This document shows positions 1-14,037 of a DNA stretch of 64,000 nt, in pieces. Each line of letters starts with the position of its first letter. Position 1 is the stretch's first letter. Origin of the DNA: Triglochin maritima (lineage: Eukaryota > Streptophyta > Magnoliopsida > Alismatales > Juncaginaceae). The translations under genes were made by a program, and so were the position numbers. A model generated the notes under the pieces. It ran no database searches, was not told the origin of the DNA, and saw only the letters and a program-made list of their open reading frames with translations. The stretch lies in the NCBI GenBank assembly GCA_963682175.1, contig OY821772.1, positions 44,166,925 through 44,230,924 on the forward strand, read 5' to 3'.

Positions 1-1289
1 GATTGGGTTGCCTTTTTTTCTCCTGGTTTTGTTGACGGTTGGGTGGTTTGGTAGATGGAGGCGTTGCAGCACGTGAACGAGAGCGCTGCGCAGTGGAAGG
101 CGTGCCGGTGTGGGGATGGAGATGGGAGTCATTGGCCTGCGAGGTCGGATAGTCACGACAGGCACGTCAGATGCCGCAATTGTCAGGTTCGTGCTGTGAT
201 CGGTTTCGTTTCGTTTGAAGTTTATCGCATTGTGGTCAACTTACCGGCGTGATCGATTTCTAGTCGTGGTTAATGGCTTTTTCGGTGTTGTTGGCCTTTT
301 CGAGTTCGTGTGATGATGAAACGCTTTACTCATCAATTGTATTAGGTTTTGCAAAAAGTTCCGTAGAGGAGATTATTTTGTGTCCTTCGGTCAACACCAA
401 AAGGTTTTGAGATGGAAACCCAACTTTAGCATGGTAGCGGTCTGGTGGGCCAAAAGGCCTAATTACCAGTCTAGCGTCAATGTTAAATTATATCTGAGAC
501 CACATGGAAGGGCTGAGTTGACGATCATTTTACATTGGAGTATCAACTGTGGGATTTCGGGTCCTCCACTCATCAACAACTGATTGGAGTTAGGATCCTA
601 AATATAATAACTTCTGCGGAAATTAGCCAGCCATATTGCTAGTGGTTTCAACATTGCTAAGGAGTAAGGAGTCAATTTGTGATGACTTTCTCTCAGTTGT
701 ATCAGTATATGGATAAAGAGATATAGAAATTGAGAATTTTAAGTGGAGGAAACAAATACATGTTTGTTTGAAACCTGACATTTTGGTTCGTGATAGAGGA
801 GGATTTGATCCCATGCCGTGTAAAGGCCGGTTTCTTTTAAAACATGAAGCTTCCACCAACAGCAGTTTTAGGGCTGTATGACTCTGCCACTTGGCCAGCG
901 GATTGGGGGAAAAGGGTCTATTACAAGGTGGTAAGAGTTAAATATTTGATGCTAAGTCATTCATTCGTTTTACCTAGAAATAACTTAGCAATTGTTTGAA
1001 AAAGTTGGTGAGTGGTGATTAGTCGGTTTTACAGCCCTGTGAACCTTTCTTTAGTTGTCTAAGTGAAAAGTTGTTTTAGATAATGATATTTTATTGCTTG
1101 AATTGAAAAGCGCGTATTCCCTCTTCTTTTTTAAAACATGTATGCATATTCTAAGAGTTTTTTTTTGCACCTTTTCACTCTCACTTCTTTGGTATCTATC
1201 TTAATATTTCTATTTCTGCTTATGGCTACTGTGTACTGGTCAACCAATATGATAATTTATCTTGCTTCCAAAATTTACAGAATTTGCAG
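1..1289 (+). other. 5' region of the PH-RhoGAP gene, with a possible first coding exon at 55-186
   Basis: The first recognisable PH-domain exon starts at 1290 in phase 0, so an upstream coding exon is needed. A G+C-richer stretch with an ATG at 55 stays open to a plausible donor (CAG|GTTCG) after base 186. It would add 44 residues and joins in phase 0, but those residues do not resemble the N-terminus I know for REN1/PHGAP proteins. The true start may lie before the window. The rest, 187-1289, is AT-rich and intron-like, with no other coding signal seen. Confidence 0.3.
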
Positions 1290-4200
1290 GTGTTCAAGAG
1301 TGGCCCTCTTTTCATTTCTTCTAAAGGTAGGAGGTTTACTTTAGAAAAGGACTCACACATCGTCATTTATTGCATACTGGGCTATTGGTGTATTTCCCTT
1401 ATGTCTATGTGTGACTCGGAGAATGTAACCTAAATCTATAAAAGTACTTGCTTGATAAAATAGTGTGTTAATTCCTCTCACCCTTCTCTTTTCCTTTTAT
1501 GAGTAAGGCTGGTTTCTGATTCTTTGAAATCTAGAGCAAAAAAGTTGACTTATTAACCACTGTAACAATTTTAATAAGTGGAATACAATTGGAATATATA
1601 GAGTTATAGACTGAATGCTGATACTTATCCAACACCTCAGTAACATCGTATGTATGCTGCAATATGCATAACGATACTTGAATATGGTTTTTGTATAAAT
1701 TGTAGTTCTTGTGTTGATTCCAAGGGTCGACTAATCAGAGCATGTTTATAATTCTAGTTATCTTTGTTAGTTGATTTTCCTATCTTCAACATATTTTGTG
1801 AGGGAAGCTAATCATAAAGATTGGGAGTATGATGTTTATCGAGTCAAGTAACCTCTGTAATGATAGAAGAATAGATGACCACAGCTTTCTCGAGATTATC
1901 TGGGCAGGTTGTGCATAGGTCAATTTGTGCCCATCTACTGATTTAGTTGCATGTGGTTTCAGGGTTGGGTTGGACATCATGGAAGAAACGATGGTTTATT
2001 CTTACACGAGCATCATTAGTATTCTTCAGAAGTGATCCGGTATGTTATTTATTCCACCATGTTTTTTGACATTGTTCTCTTGCGCAAAAGGTTTTCACTT
2101 TTGAAACAAGAACACTGAAAAAATCTTATGATTTTCCAAATGTGGTTTTCTATAAAAAAATAGTGAGATACTACCTATCTCATCATTATCTTACATTAAA
2201 TAACTCAAGTGTGCTCATTGTTTATTAGAATGCCCCAGCTCAAAAAGGCAGTGAAGTAAATCTTACTCTTGGTGGGATTGAACTTAACAATTCAGGAAGG
2301 TGGGTTTTCCCCCTTCAGTTTAATGGTGATTTTTTTAATGTTCCACATAAGAAAAAGAATAAATTGTATGACAAAAATCTTAATATGGTGCATTGCATGC
2401 AGTGTTGTTGTCAGAGCTGACAAAAAGCTTTTGACAGTGCTCTTTCCAGATGGGCGCGATGGAAGAGCTTTTACACTCAAGGTAGTGTCTGTTTTTCTAA
2501 GGTTACATTTAGACTATTTTTTATTTTAATTTTGAGTATCTGGTTCGAGTTTATCTTATCTTCATTGAAATGACAGGCAGAAACATCAGAGGACATGCAT
2601 GAATGGAAAATTGCACTAGAACATGCATTATCCCAAGCCCCTAGTGCATCTCTTGTTTTAGGGGTGCAAAGCTCAATATTACACAATGAGGTGGCAGAGA
2701 CAATTGAAGGTTCTCTTGATAAATGTATGTTATGTTCTGTTGGTTTAAAAACTTCGATGTTTGGTTTGTCTGCGCACAAGGCTTAGTGTCTAGATCTGGA
2801 TGGTATTTTGGTAACAAATTGCTGGATGACCAGCTTTGAGAAATCCACGTGCATCAATATGTCTATTGAATTACAATTTCCTAATAATTTTCTTCTAGCA
2901 CCTAATTATTTTTTGACCTTCTAAGTTGCTTATATTTTATGGTGTGATTTTCTCAGTCACATTATTTTCAAGTCCCCCCTTGAGCTGGGAGTTAATCATA
3001 AATTGGATTATTTATGTAATCTTTCCTCATTTGTGGCTAGCACTTCTATGTGGCAATCGTTTTGAAGTTTGTAACTGAAAACTGGAAGAATTTATGCTTT
3101 TGTGATCCTAAATAGCAAAATCCACAGAACTTTATTCAAAAGACATGATGTCTTCATAGTAGTAACCTACAGGCTACATTCATCTATAGTTTAATACTTT
3201 ATATCATGATATCTTGCAATGTGATACACTACAGTAGCAAATCCAGGATTTTGAAATTGGGTATGCAGTCGTAAGAACCATAAAATACTGATGAAGGACT
3301 GTGTTGAGGGACCTTTTCAGTTCCAAAAAAGGTAAATCCTGGTGTTGTAAATGACGCTCCCAAGATTCTTTTTGCTATTATGCACAAGAATTTAACTAAA
3401 ATTGCACCAAGCTTGTTGTATTCTATAACGTTTAAAGCTTATAAAGCTAAATTTTATTAAAGATTATATCAGTATACTATTATAACTTAAATAAAAACAC
3501 CACATTGACATCTTCGACTTAAGCTTGAATGAAGAAATTGGGTAGACACTTGTATAGCCTTGAACATACTAGGTCCGCCCCTGGCCTACAACATGACGTC
3601 TTTAGTAAATGCATTTTATAGAGTGTGTATATACAGTCCTTTACTTCTTTTCCCAGTGAGGACAATCACATTACATAAACTAGAAGGAATATTTACTGAT
3701 AAATAACTGCCAACATTCATGAATTTGGTAAGAAACAAAGTGCAGAACTTTTATGTAAAACTATTTCCACCTTAAGTAAAATAGATAAGGTTAACCTCCA
3801 CCGAAAACTCAGCTGTATTTATTATATACTTATCTCTTGTTTTTGCAGCGGGGAAAGGTAGTAAACGAACTACAAAATCTACTGTTATTGGAAGACCAGT
3901 TTTACTAGCTCTAGAAGACACTGATGGAAATCCCTCATTTTTGGAGAAGGCAGTTAAATTCATTGAAGATTATGGTATTACTTTCTTCATTTGGTTCCAT
4001 ATATTTTATTTATGACAGATTTTCTTTAAAAAGTAATATAGATAATTAGTGCACCAGATATTAGTTCTTTCTTATCAAATCCCTCTTTAGGACAACTTAT
4101 TTAAAGGCTGAAATTGGCTGAATTTTTTTATAGTGAAACTACATCATCAGAGATAATCAATGAGTAAAAAGTAGAGAAGTCATGTAGTATGTTTTGACAA

Positions 4201-7200
4201 AACTTTTCCGACAGAAAGTACCTGTCCTTAGAAAAAAATAGTTGACATAAAATAGAAAGTTGTCATAAATCCTTCTTGGAGGATATATGCATCGAGTAGT
4301 TCAGATATAGGAAAAGGATATCAAAAGATCCAATTGTCGATACATAACCAGCTTGGCTAGGTTGGCCTTGGTCATTGGTCTTGATTTGTGATTGGTTTGT
4401 ACAACTCAGAAAGATAATTGTAGAATTCCTAATTTTCTCTATTGTATGACAGGATTTTTTTTCTTCTTATTTAGGGTAAACAAAATCTCCAGGTAATCAG
4501 TATAAGCTTGTAGCTGTTAGTCTTGGTGCTGCATGAAAGAAGGTGGTCCAAAAGTTTGATGGTGTTTTAAAAACTAAGCTATATTAATTTATTTTCTTCT
4601 AAAATGAACTAAGCAAGTTGCAAACAATTTCCCCTGGAAATTAGATGAGTCGGAATTGATAGTAATCTAATAAGGTCTGTAATTGTGAAAGTGCTTCTGG
4701 TGTCCTGTTTGTGTGCTTATATTACTCTTCAACATTAATTATATTTTTGGAAAATAAAATTCCTAAAAGATTTTCTGTACATCCGTGAAGGAATGAAAGT
4801 TGAAGGGATCCTAAGACAATCTGCTGACGTGGAAGAGGTTGAACGCCGTATAGAGGAATATGAACATGGTATGTGTGTTTGACACTTAATCTTGCCTGTC
4901 CTTTTCACTACATCACCTTGAATTTACCACCTTGTGGCTACTGGGTACTATATTTTATCATCATTGTTTTTAAATGATTTTTCTTTGTTCATTTAACTCA
5001 GAACACTATTTCCATATATGAATTAGTATAAACTACTAAAAATAATACAATATTGAAATATTGTTTTAGGTAAGAATGAATTCTCTTCCAACGAGGATGC
5101 ACATGTTATTGGTGATTGTATAAAGGTACGTTTCCTCCCTGGTCTTCTAGAAGGAACGAACGACTTACATTTATCCTTTGTAAGTAGCAATCTAGTTTTG
5201 TGTATTTTTGAATTTTCAGTATGTGCTCAGGGAGTTGCCATCATCTCCAGTTCCTGCATCATGTTGCACAGCACTGTTGGAAGCATTCAGTAAGCATGCA
5301 TGTTGTAAATCAACTATTTAAATTTGCTATTTAATATTTTGAATTTGAAATTTATATCCAAATAATTCAGGAAGAAAGCACTTGCTTAGTTAGTCCAGGC
5401 AGTTCTTTGTAACAGATCAATAATGATTAGCTAGTGGTTTTTTAATCATTCAAGTTCCTTTACCATCAACTCTGCATAATATTGTCAACATTCTTTTGCA
5501 TGATATTATGATGGCCTTTGAATTTAAGGATGAAATTAAGAAAATACAGAGTAAATGTTTATAGTTTAAATGCATTTTAACTACCTTGTGATATTATTTA
5601 TGCTTCCAGGAGGTGATCGTGGAACTAGAGTCAGCAGCATGCGAACTGTTATATATGATACGTTTCCACAACCCAACCGTCGTTTACTTCAAAGGTATGG
5701 AATTTGAGCTCTCAGGGTATTTGTTTTAAATCAAATTAATGAGTCGCAAAAATTTACAATTAAACCTAATTGGCCATACATGATAAACTGAAAGTGATTT
5801 TCTTACAAAATGGAGTTCAAATAACTTTGACATGCAAAGCAACAAGAAACTCATAACAAGGGTTATTGAGAATTTTGGTAGGAAAATGTTACTTTGTGTA
5901 TGTGCTAAAACTGAAGATAGAAGGTATCTGAAATGGAATGTATGAGCATTTCTACATTGTAGGAGCAATGTTCTCCAATAAATATAGATTTAGGCATTTA
6001 GCAAACTTAATGATTGTAGTAGAGCTTTTGTTCATATTCACTCACATACATTGATTTGTGAATGATCATCTGTAATTGATGTATGTCTGTATCAGTTCTA
6101 GATTGGAACAATATTAGAAATATCTTAGAATCTAACAGCCATGTGTGCCTTGGTAGTTGGTACTATCGTTGGAAGTAAAGAATGACGGAGAGATAGGAAA
6201 CTGAACTCCCCGAGTATATAGTAGGATTGATTTAAGTTAAAGTGAGAGCAAATCGAACAAGGTGGGCTTGTCGAATCGAACAATATCAGAAATATCTTTG
6301 AATCTAACAGCCATTTGTCCTTTGGTACTATTCGTGGAAGTAAACAATGACACTAACATTGGAAACTGAACACTGAGAATATAGTAGGATGAATTTAAGT
6401 TAAAATGATGGAAATGAAACAAGGTTGGCTTGTTTATGCAGAGAAAATAGGAGGCTGACGTTGGTGTAGATCTTTCTTTTTATGAGACATTCTTTGTATT
6501 CGATCCTTGAGGCTGAAATGCCTTTGAGTTCAGTTCACTTAAAATGTGGGTGTCTTGTTGCTTTCTTTCTGTATTAACATTGCCCCTTGAGGCCGTGATT
6601 TCTATTTCCGTAACCTGTCAGTTAACTTCATTCACTTTGGAATAGTGAGGCGTTTGACATAGTATATTTGTATTTGCAGGATGCTTAAAATGATGCGAAT
6701 TGTTGCTTCTCACAAAACCGAAAACAGGATGAGTGTCTCGGCGATAGCTGCTTGCATGGCTCCACTACTTCTACGTCCACTTCTTGCTGGTGACTGTGAA
6801 CTTGAAGATGAATTTGACATGGGTGGAGATGGCTCAATTCAGTTGCTGCAAGCTGCTGCAGCTGCTAACCATGCTCAGGCGATTGTTATAATTTTACTAG
6901 AGCAGTATGACAGAATATTCACGGTAACTGTTTTCTTCCTCTCCGTATTGAGATTTTTAATAAAATGATGATTCAAATGAACTTCATGTTACTATTTGAC
7001 CTGTTAGAATTCACTCAATCCATATTGTCTATGTGGATACAAAACATAATTTTGTTCACACTGCAAGAGAGTTCAAAAGCTAGTTCTGTAATGGTTGGAA
7101 ATCATTTGGTTCTATTGTCGAATATGTTTACTATTTCTCGTTGAAGTAATTTTATTTCCAAAAAAGCACTTGGATTTTGGAAAGGTACTAAACCAGTCGA

Positions 7201-10200
7201 GATTTCCTAGCACTAGTTGGTTTGCAGATGGAAGATCGTTTTTAATTTTGCATCAAGTGATGTTTAAAATGTATGCATTTGATTCTAGAGAGTTCACACT
7301 AAACATGTTAGGGGGAAGATTCAGAAGTCCCGCATTAAGAAGCATTCTTAAGTTATAATATTTTAACTCTCCACACTTGATGACAAATACTTTGAGATGG
7401 AAATTCAAACTTTAATTCCAAATACATTAATGACATACACTTTTATGTGCTCTCTTTTCATATTTATTGTTGAAGAAACCATTGAGATTCATGACATCAG
7501 AGATGAGCAGAGAATCACTAGTGATGTTGGACCTTTGTTTTTGGGTGAATTGGCCTTAGATTTCATTTTTTTGTACTTATTATTTTGTAAGAAAAATGTG
7601 ACCTATTGTCAAAATTCTCCTGATGATTATTTCTGTTGTGTGTGTGAGTTTAAAGTAAGCTATAACTCCTAGTCTGCTCATTTATTATTTATTTTGGACT
7701 ATTTATGCTTGGCTTCTCAGTTTAATCTCTGGAAATATTTTATTTCTTTAAATATTTAACATTATTTCTCAAATATTCAAGATCAAATTCTCATATCAGA
7801 ATGTACAGGATGATCACTTGCAGGAAGATGCATTTTCATCAGAACTTTATTCTGAATCAGAATGTAGTGAAGAGGATGATGACTATGAAGATGATGACGA
7901 AGACGAAGACGAATATGAAGACGAAGAATCAACTGATAGTGAGGTTCAACAACACAATGGTTACCACAAGGCTGAAAGTGACAAGAAACCGGGAACAGTG
8001 AATGGCTCCAGAAATGCATACAGTGAGGCTCGTGACGAGAGCACCAGTGACTTAAGTAGTGATCTATATGACAATAAGGTTTGTGTTTTATGCTTATTGA
8101 GATTTAATTACATTTGTAGAATTATATATCTAAGTTTAAGTTAACGATGCAATTGAGTTGGTTCCTGGATACTTTTATCTGCAAATATTAGGACGTTGAT
8201 AAATGTTATTGTCATTGTTTTACTGATATATGCATCTACCTTCATGAGATATATTCTCATGTGAGGTCATTTTATTCTTAGATCACTTATAGCAACTGGT
8301 TTTATGTGTTTTTAAACTAGTTGATAAATGTTTCTCTTTATATTCTGTAATTGTTTTTAGCTACCCTGTATGTCCTATGGAGTGACCTTTGTTTCATAAA
8401 CTCCACTCAAATGACACAGGTTATTGACTCCAATTATTCAGATATCTTGCTGCCAAAAACTATGGATTCGGAAGCAAATTGCAGACTACCAGACTTAGTG
8501 GCACATGATTCATTATCTAGGCACCACAATTATCAGAGGACAGCGGATGATGCAGAATCTAAGTTATCTCAGGATAACGGTAACAACTTGTATCAAAGAA
8601 AAAGTCCATCTGCCAAGGAAAGTGATTCTCATGGTTCTTTGGATGGTATCCATACTTCAGGGAGCTTAGCACCTAAAACAGTTGATCAAAATCCCGCGTC
8701 ATGCAACAAGGCAAAGGAGTTCATTCCCAACTCCAAGAAACCAGCTGTTTGGGGACGTACCGCTGTAAGTATTTATGATGTATGGTTGATCAATGAAAAG
8801 CTATTTCTAAATACTTTGATATTCCAGGCCAGAAAAAACCTTTCTTTGGAAGCAATTGACTACCTAGCTGATGATGAGTAAGCTTTCTTCCTTAATGAGG
8901 GAATTTCAAGAACTCTCAATGTGAGCTATGACTTATATTGGTCAGTACTTATAAGTGGATGTGTTTCCCGTCATGGGTGTGTTGATTTACTAGTTTTGAA
9001 ATGGTCATTTTTTAACTAGTATATAGCCATTTGGGTTTGGAGTAAGACTTGAGAATCATTTTTCTTTAGTGAGTTTATCTGTGTACTTCTCGTTATGTTT
9101 CAATATTAATTTGTGCTCATACAGGACTGCCGTTAAGAGGCTTGAGACCGCAAAATCGGACTTGCAAAACAAACTAAACAGAGAGGTTTGATATTGGTTC
9201 CTCATAAAAGCACTTTACTGATGAAGGCACTTCCTTCATAGCTGGACTAAATTACGTGCACACAGGTAAAGGAAAATGAACAATTGCAAGGCAGCCTGGA
9301 AAGGAGAAAAGAAGCTCTTCGGGATCGTCGTTTAGCTCTGCAACAGGATGTACGTAATGCATACTGATCTCTCTTTGGCATTATGCATGCAAATGTGATT
9401 CAGAAAGTTCCTACATTCACACTAAACAAAATGAAGTCTTCTCTTCATGGGCAAAAGGCAGCTTGTAGTCATCTTTCTCCGCTTTCTCTGCTATTACTTT
9501 TTTGTTCTTTTGATCTTTTTAGTGATAAGTAAGAAGAAAATTCGACAATCCTTAGAGAAGTTTAAAAAAAAGGATCCGGAAGATGCTTATAAGTGGTAAA
9601 TAGATAAGGGCTGTAAAATCTCAACAAGTGTATGTTGACCTAATGGTATTTCTGCACGTGGACATATGTTTGTGGTACAATTTTCTTACCCATTTAACGT
9701 TGATCCATCTTGTTTACAATTTTCTCGAGATAAAAAACTTTTATTGCTTGCTTACCTGTTTGCATGTTTAAGGATACCATATGATATTTTAAAAAAATGA
9801 TTTTGGGTGAGGATGAGGTTAACCTGGAACTTTTACAAAGCAATCCTAATTTAACATCCCACTGTTGTAATTATCAGCTGACATTATGTTTCCGGGTTTT
9901 GTGTTTTGTTTACAGGATGTGTTTTTGTCATTCAGTAATTATGAACTTGAATTAGCATGGTTTCTTTGGTGAATATGTATATAAAAGTCACAGACTTCAG
10001 GATGTGTTTCCTGTTTTCTCATTTCAATACTAGCAACAATGTTGTGATATTTTCAAATCATAAACTATGGGTCCATTGATGATTGGTATCCTTGCAATGC
10101 TCTCTTCTATCAGGTAGAGAGATTACAGGGGCAGCTGCAAAAAGAGAGAGCTTTGAGAGCATCACTGGAGGCTGGTTTGATTAGTGCCACTCCTGGATTG

Positions 10201-12613
10201 CCCATTTCATCTGCGCTTATCGATAATAAGGTGATCCTGCTAAAACATGATTTGTTTTGTTCTCATAGGCACTACATCTCCCTAGTCTAACGTCTGTACT
10301 TACTGTGAAAGACGAGGAAAGATCTGGAGGATATAGCTCTCACTGAAGCAGATATCATCAGCTTAAAACAGAACGTTTCAGATCTTCAAGGGCAGCTTAA
10401 ACAGGATCAACAAATTAGTAGTTCTCGGAGAGAGTCAATTGGTCATTACCATCATTCAGATCATCAATCAAAAAGGTCAGTTTGTTTATAAGACAAAAGA
10501 AAGTTGTGTAAGTTCATTTATAACAACCCTCAACCTTGTCCTTGGTTAAGTGTGCTGGGCTCTAATGCAACATGATCGTATGCGCACCACAATGTTGCAG
10601 ATCATTAGTTCAACATCTGTATGCCTAACGGAGGATGAATTTGTCAAATTTGCCACTGGATCATTAGGGTTTGATTTGGTGTGGGTATTCATCTCAAAGC
10701 CAATTGACGTCAAGTGGGAGCATTTTGGATCATCTAAGCAGAATAGAAATTACTAATTGTCCAATGTCAAATATTCTCAACAGATGTATTGTCTTCATGA
10801 TTCGATGCAGAGTCGTAATGCCAATCCTTTTATAGTTCCCATGCACATAATCTGTGGAATAGATTGAACTTGTGAGGTGCACATGGTACTTTGAGGCTAC
10901 CTACCAAATATTAAATCATGTACAGGCAAGGTGATATAGTTTGGAACTGAGTCATGGCTCCTCTAGGTTACGGGAGATCACTGTAATTCATATAAGCATG
11001 TCTATTGTACAAAACTAAAGTATACATCACTTCATGTTCACCATGTCTAGTCACATGGATCTATTACATTTCAGGACCGAAACGACATTACATGACAACT
11101 GTGATCTACACTTCCCCCTATTAATGTAGTTAAGTGCTCATCTTATACATCACCATGATGATTTGGCAGTTAACACTGTTATCTTTACTGGTAAATATTG
11201 TCATAGGTCCAAAATAAGCTTGGGGAGGAGGGCAAGTATGAAAAATGCAAACATAAACATTCACTTGTGTCCTCTTATGAAAGCTCACAAGCTCTCCATG
11301 ACAAGTATAAACTATTATCATAGCTTGAATTGAAACAATGATGTATGGTAAAGCTTTTTTGCCTGTAGTTGCTTGATGTCTGGTTGGGGTTGCCCTCTGA
11401 AATATTCTATATTAAATGATCAAATGAAATTCTAATATTATGGTAGATTGGTTTTTCAACAGATATCTAGACATGTATTGCTTTTATAGATTGTTACCAG
11501 TTTGTCTGTGCCACAGAAATGAAGGCTGTGAAGATGTTAGCATTGTAGCTGATCCGCGACAAAGAGAACATTCACGGAATACAGAGGTCAGTTTCTTGCT
11601 CCCCTGAAATTGGCATTAGATTGTTTTGATTAACATTGCACTCTGGTTTTATAGGTGTCTTGCTTTCTGAATTAAAATTTTGGATAGTGGTTAGTAATAA
11701 TCATTACTTACATCCACTAAGTAAATTCTTTGTGAATGTTTGCAAATTACGAATGCCATTGCCAATAGCACCTGTTGTGATGTAGCAATGACATGTCTTG
11801 CTTGAAAGTTGGAACCTTCCATTGTTGCAAATAATATTTTATTGAATAACCTCAACAAGTTTGTTGAGTATCCTTAAAACAGGATGTTTTCTCGGCAACA
11901 ACATCCATGGATGAGAATTCACAAGGACCAGATGCAATGTCTTTCCCAACTAATCAGCCGTCGCTAGCCTGGAGTAGCAGTAGTTCCACCAATGAATCAT
12001 CTTCCAATGAGAGTAATGCTTACAACCACCAGACAAATAGCAAGCTTGAGGTATGTCTGCTTGTTGTTTGATGGAAATCCAGCAGATGTTTTCAACTAAG
12101 AAAACCACCTCTGGAATCAACTGTGATTTGAAAACTCTGAACCTGGATTCACCATCCATGCAGCAGAAGCAGCCTCTCAGGAGGCAGCTACACAATGTAA
12201 GAGGCACTGAATCATCACGTCCTGCAGTATATAATTTGTCACAAGATGGCCCAGCAGATGGTGCCTCTGGCATTTCAAGGAAGTCCTCTTCTAGAGGCGA
12301 GGTATACTTCTTGCTTCTCTTGATAACATTTTCCTAATTCTAAGAGAAAACGAGCAATTATTTGACGAAGTTTATGTAACTATGTAAGTAGACTTTCATT
12401 AGATGCATTCTGTGGTTAAAGAAATCTATTCAAATTTTTGAGTTGCTTTATCAGGAGCTGCTTCCGCCATCCTCTTCTGCCCTGACTAGACTGACCAATC
12501 GACTCAACTTTTTAAAGGAACGACGTGTGCAGCTTGTTAACGAGCTTCAAGCTGTTGATGGAAATCATAGTCGGGGTTCTAAGTGCCCTCCCCCAAGGAC
12601 CAATTCCAGATGA
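1290..12613 (+). CDS. PH and RhoGAP domain protein, REN1/PHGAP family (ROP GTPase-activating protein)
   Basis: Predicted to switch off ROP/RAC GTPases by stimulating GTP hydrolysis, as the family does in polar cell growth. Exons: 1290-1326, 1963-2039, 2229-2299, 2403-2481, 2577-2724, 3849-3974, 4791-4868, 5070-5125, 5220-5289, 5610-5694, 6680-6923, 7809-8078, 8420-8764, 8828-8877, 9125-9185, 9266-9349, 10114-10230, 10312-10475, 11517-11586, 11883-12050, 12164-12301, 12455-12613. All junctions are GT-AG and phases agree, giving 898 residues from 1290 to the TGA. The PH domain (residues 1 to about 115) includes SWKKRWFILT. The RhoGAP domain (about 150-335) has the arginine finger in EGILRQSADVEE (Arg codon 4814-4816) and ENRMSVSAIAACMAPLLLRP. 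A very acidic tract follows in the 7809 exon. Coiled-coil exons at 8828-10475 (EQLQGSLERRKEALRDRR) and a C-terminal LNFLKERRVQLVNELQ helix complete it. Which of REN1, PHGAP1 or PHGAP2 is closest cannot be settled by eye. Confidence 0.93.
3232..3583. mobile_element. hAT-like MITE in a PH-RhoGAP intron
   Basis: The intron 2725-3848 holds a block starting CAGTAGCAAATCCAGGATTT and ending TAGGTCCGCCCCTG. The reverse complement of the end, CAGGGGCGGACCTAG, resembles the start and the termini of the hAT element at 32708. It has no coding capacity. I could not see a clear 8-bp target duplication, so the exact limits are uncertain. Confidence 0.5.
6096..6435 (+). repeat. Tandem duplication of about 175 bp inside a PH-RhoGAP intron
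   Basis: Two diverged direct copies lie in the intron 5695-6679, at about 6096-6263 and 6274-6435. Both contain GAATCTAACAGCCAT, TATAGTAGGAT and AATTTAAGTTAAA in the same order. No gene lies within. Confidence 0.75.
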
Positions 12614-13551
12614 TAGTCTAGATGCTCCAAAACCGCAGCAGGATATCTGTATCTGTGAAGCTGTAATTGTACTAATCTGAGGCCTGGCTATTAAAGTAGA
12701 ATGAACCGAAAAAAAATGAGATCGACACTTCGATGAAGCTTGGTGGGATGGATCACTGGTTTTATCATCTCACGACCGCTCTTATGGCATTACTGGAAAA
12801 TGTTGCTGCTGACTCTGCCACATATCTTGTGTTGCATGTTGATGCAGGAAGGCAGATGCTGTAAGTTATGATTATTATAGTGAGTAAAGTTCAGTTTCAG
12901 AGAGATCCTTCACTAGTGACATTAGTTGTACAAAAACTTGTTGGATTTTCGGTTGAAAAGAAGAACAGATCACCCGTGAGTGTGTTATCCGTTTGCATCT
13001 TTTGAATGGTGGCAAGGACACCGTTGGTCGTTGTTGCCTGTGCAATAGTGTGAAGTATGTGAACTAGCGATGTAATGCTGAATGTAGCTCTAGTGATGTA
13101 TATTAGCTTATTTGCTTGTAATTGGAATCCCATTCTTTTACAGATACCATGATCCTATTTTTTGTAGGTGATTTGTCGTGTGAAGCACGTTCTAGACGAT
13201 TGCAGCAGTTTCAAATCACTGCACGTTCGATACGATTGCAGCAGGTTCAAATTATACTCTAATGACACGGTCACACGGAGAATGGAGTCATGATGAACTC
13301 ATGCTGTCTGCAAATCGTTTATGTTAGTTTTTTACCGTATCTGTCGCTTCAATCCAAAATCACTAGTTGACAGAAAGCTGAAGCAAAAGGTAAGTGTGTA
13401 GTTTGTTGCTTGCCCAAACGGTTTGCGGGTCAATGGAGTCATTACTCGTGGATCCTTGGGTATGGGTTTAATTGGCCTACCGAAACTGGTTTGCAAGTTT
13501 TTTTCCATAAAAATATACAAACTGTTTTAAAGAGTAAATTACAACTTACCC
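12614..13551. other. 3' UTR and intergenic spacer
   Basis: After the RhoGAP stop codon there is a likely 3' UTR and then AT-rich sequence. No convincing coding region or repeat is visible up to the hAT target duplication at 13552. Confidence 0.5.
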
Positions 13552-14037
13552 CTAGCACCTAAAGCTGGGTACCGGTCCAGCCTGGTTTGGGCCCGTGGGC
13601 CGGGTATGGCCAAAATAAACGGGCCGGGCTTTAGGCCCGTTTCCATAAACGGGCTCTGGCGGGCCGACCAGTCAGACCCGTTTCGTCCAACGGCTCTCAG
13701 ACAACCGTTGGTTTTTAAATTTATTTTATCTCAAAAATAATCTTGTGTTAATTATGAAAATACTATTACATAAATCTATAAATACCTCCTCCATTCCATT
13801 CATTTCTTTCACACAAATTCTTCTTTTCTTCCAAGTTCCAATATTTTTAATCTTTCACTATGACTAAGTGTTCTCCTTGTGTTAGAAGTGGGTCGAGACT
13901 CGAGACGTCAAACTAGAGCAAAAGCCTGAAGCTATTGCCCGATTTGTCTGATTTCACGACACGCTGACACATTTTCTCTGTTTCTCGCATTCTCAATTGC
14001 ATTTCTTTAATCTTTTAGTTTATTTGAGTTAATTATC

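Noticed and set aside
7397..7672. Possible extra RhoGAP exon with EETIEIHDIRDEQR
   Set aside because: The exons at 6680-6923 and 7809-8078 join directly in phase with family-like sequence, and no good acceptor and donor pair frames this stretch.
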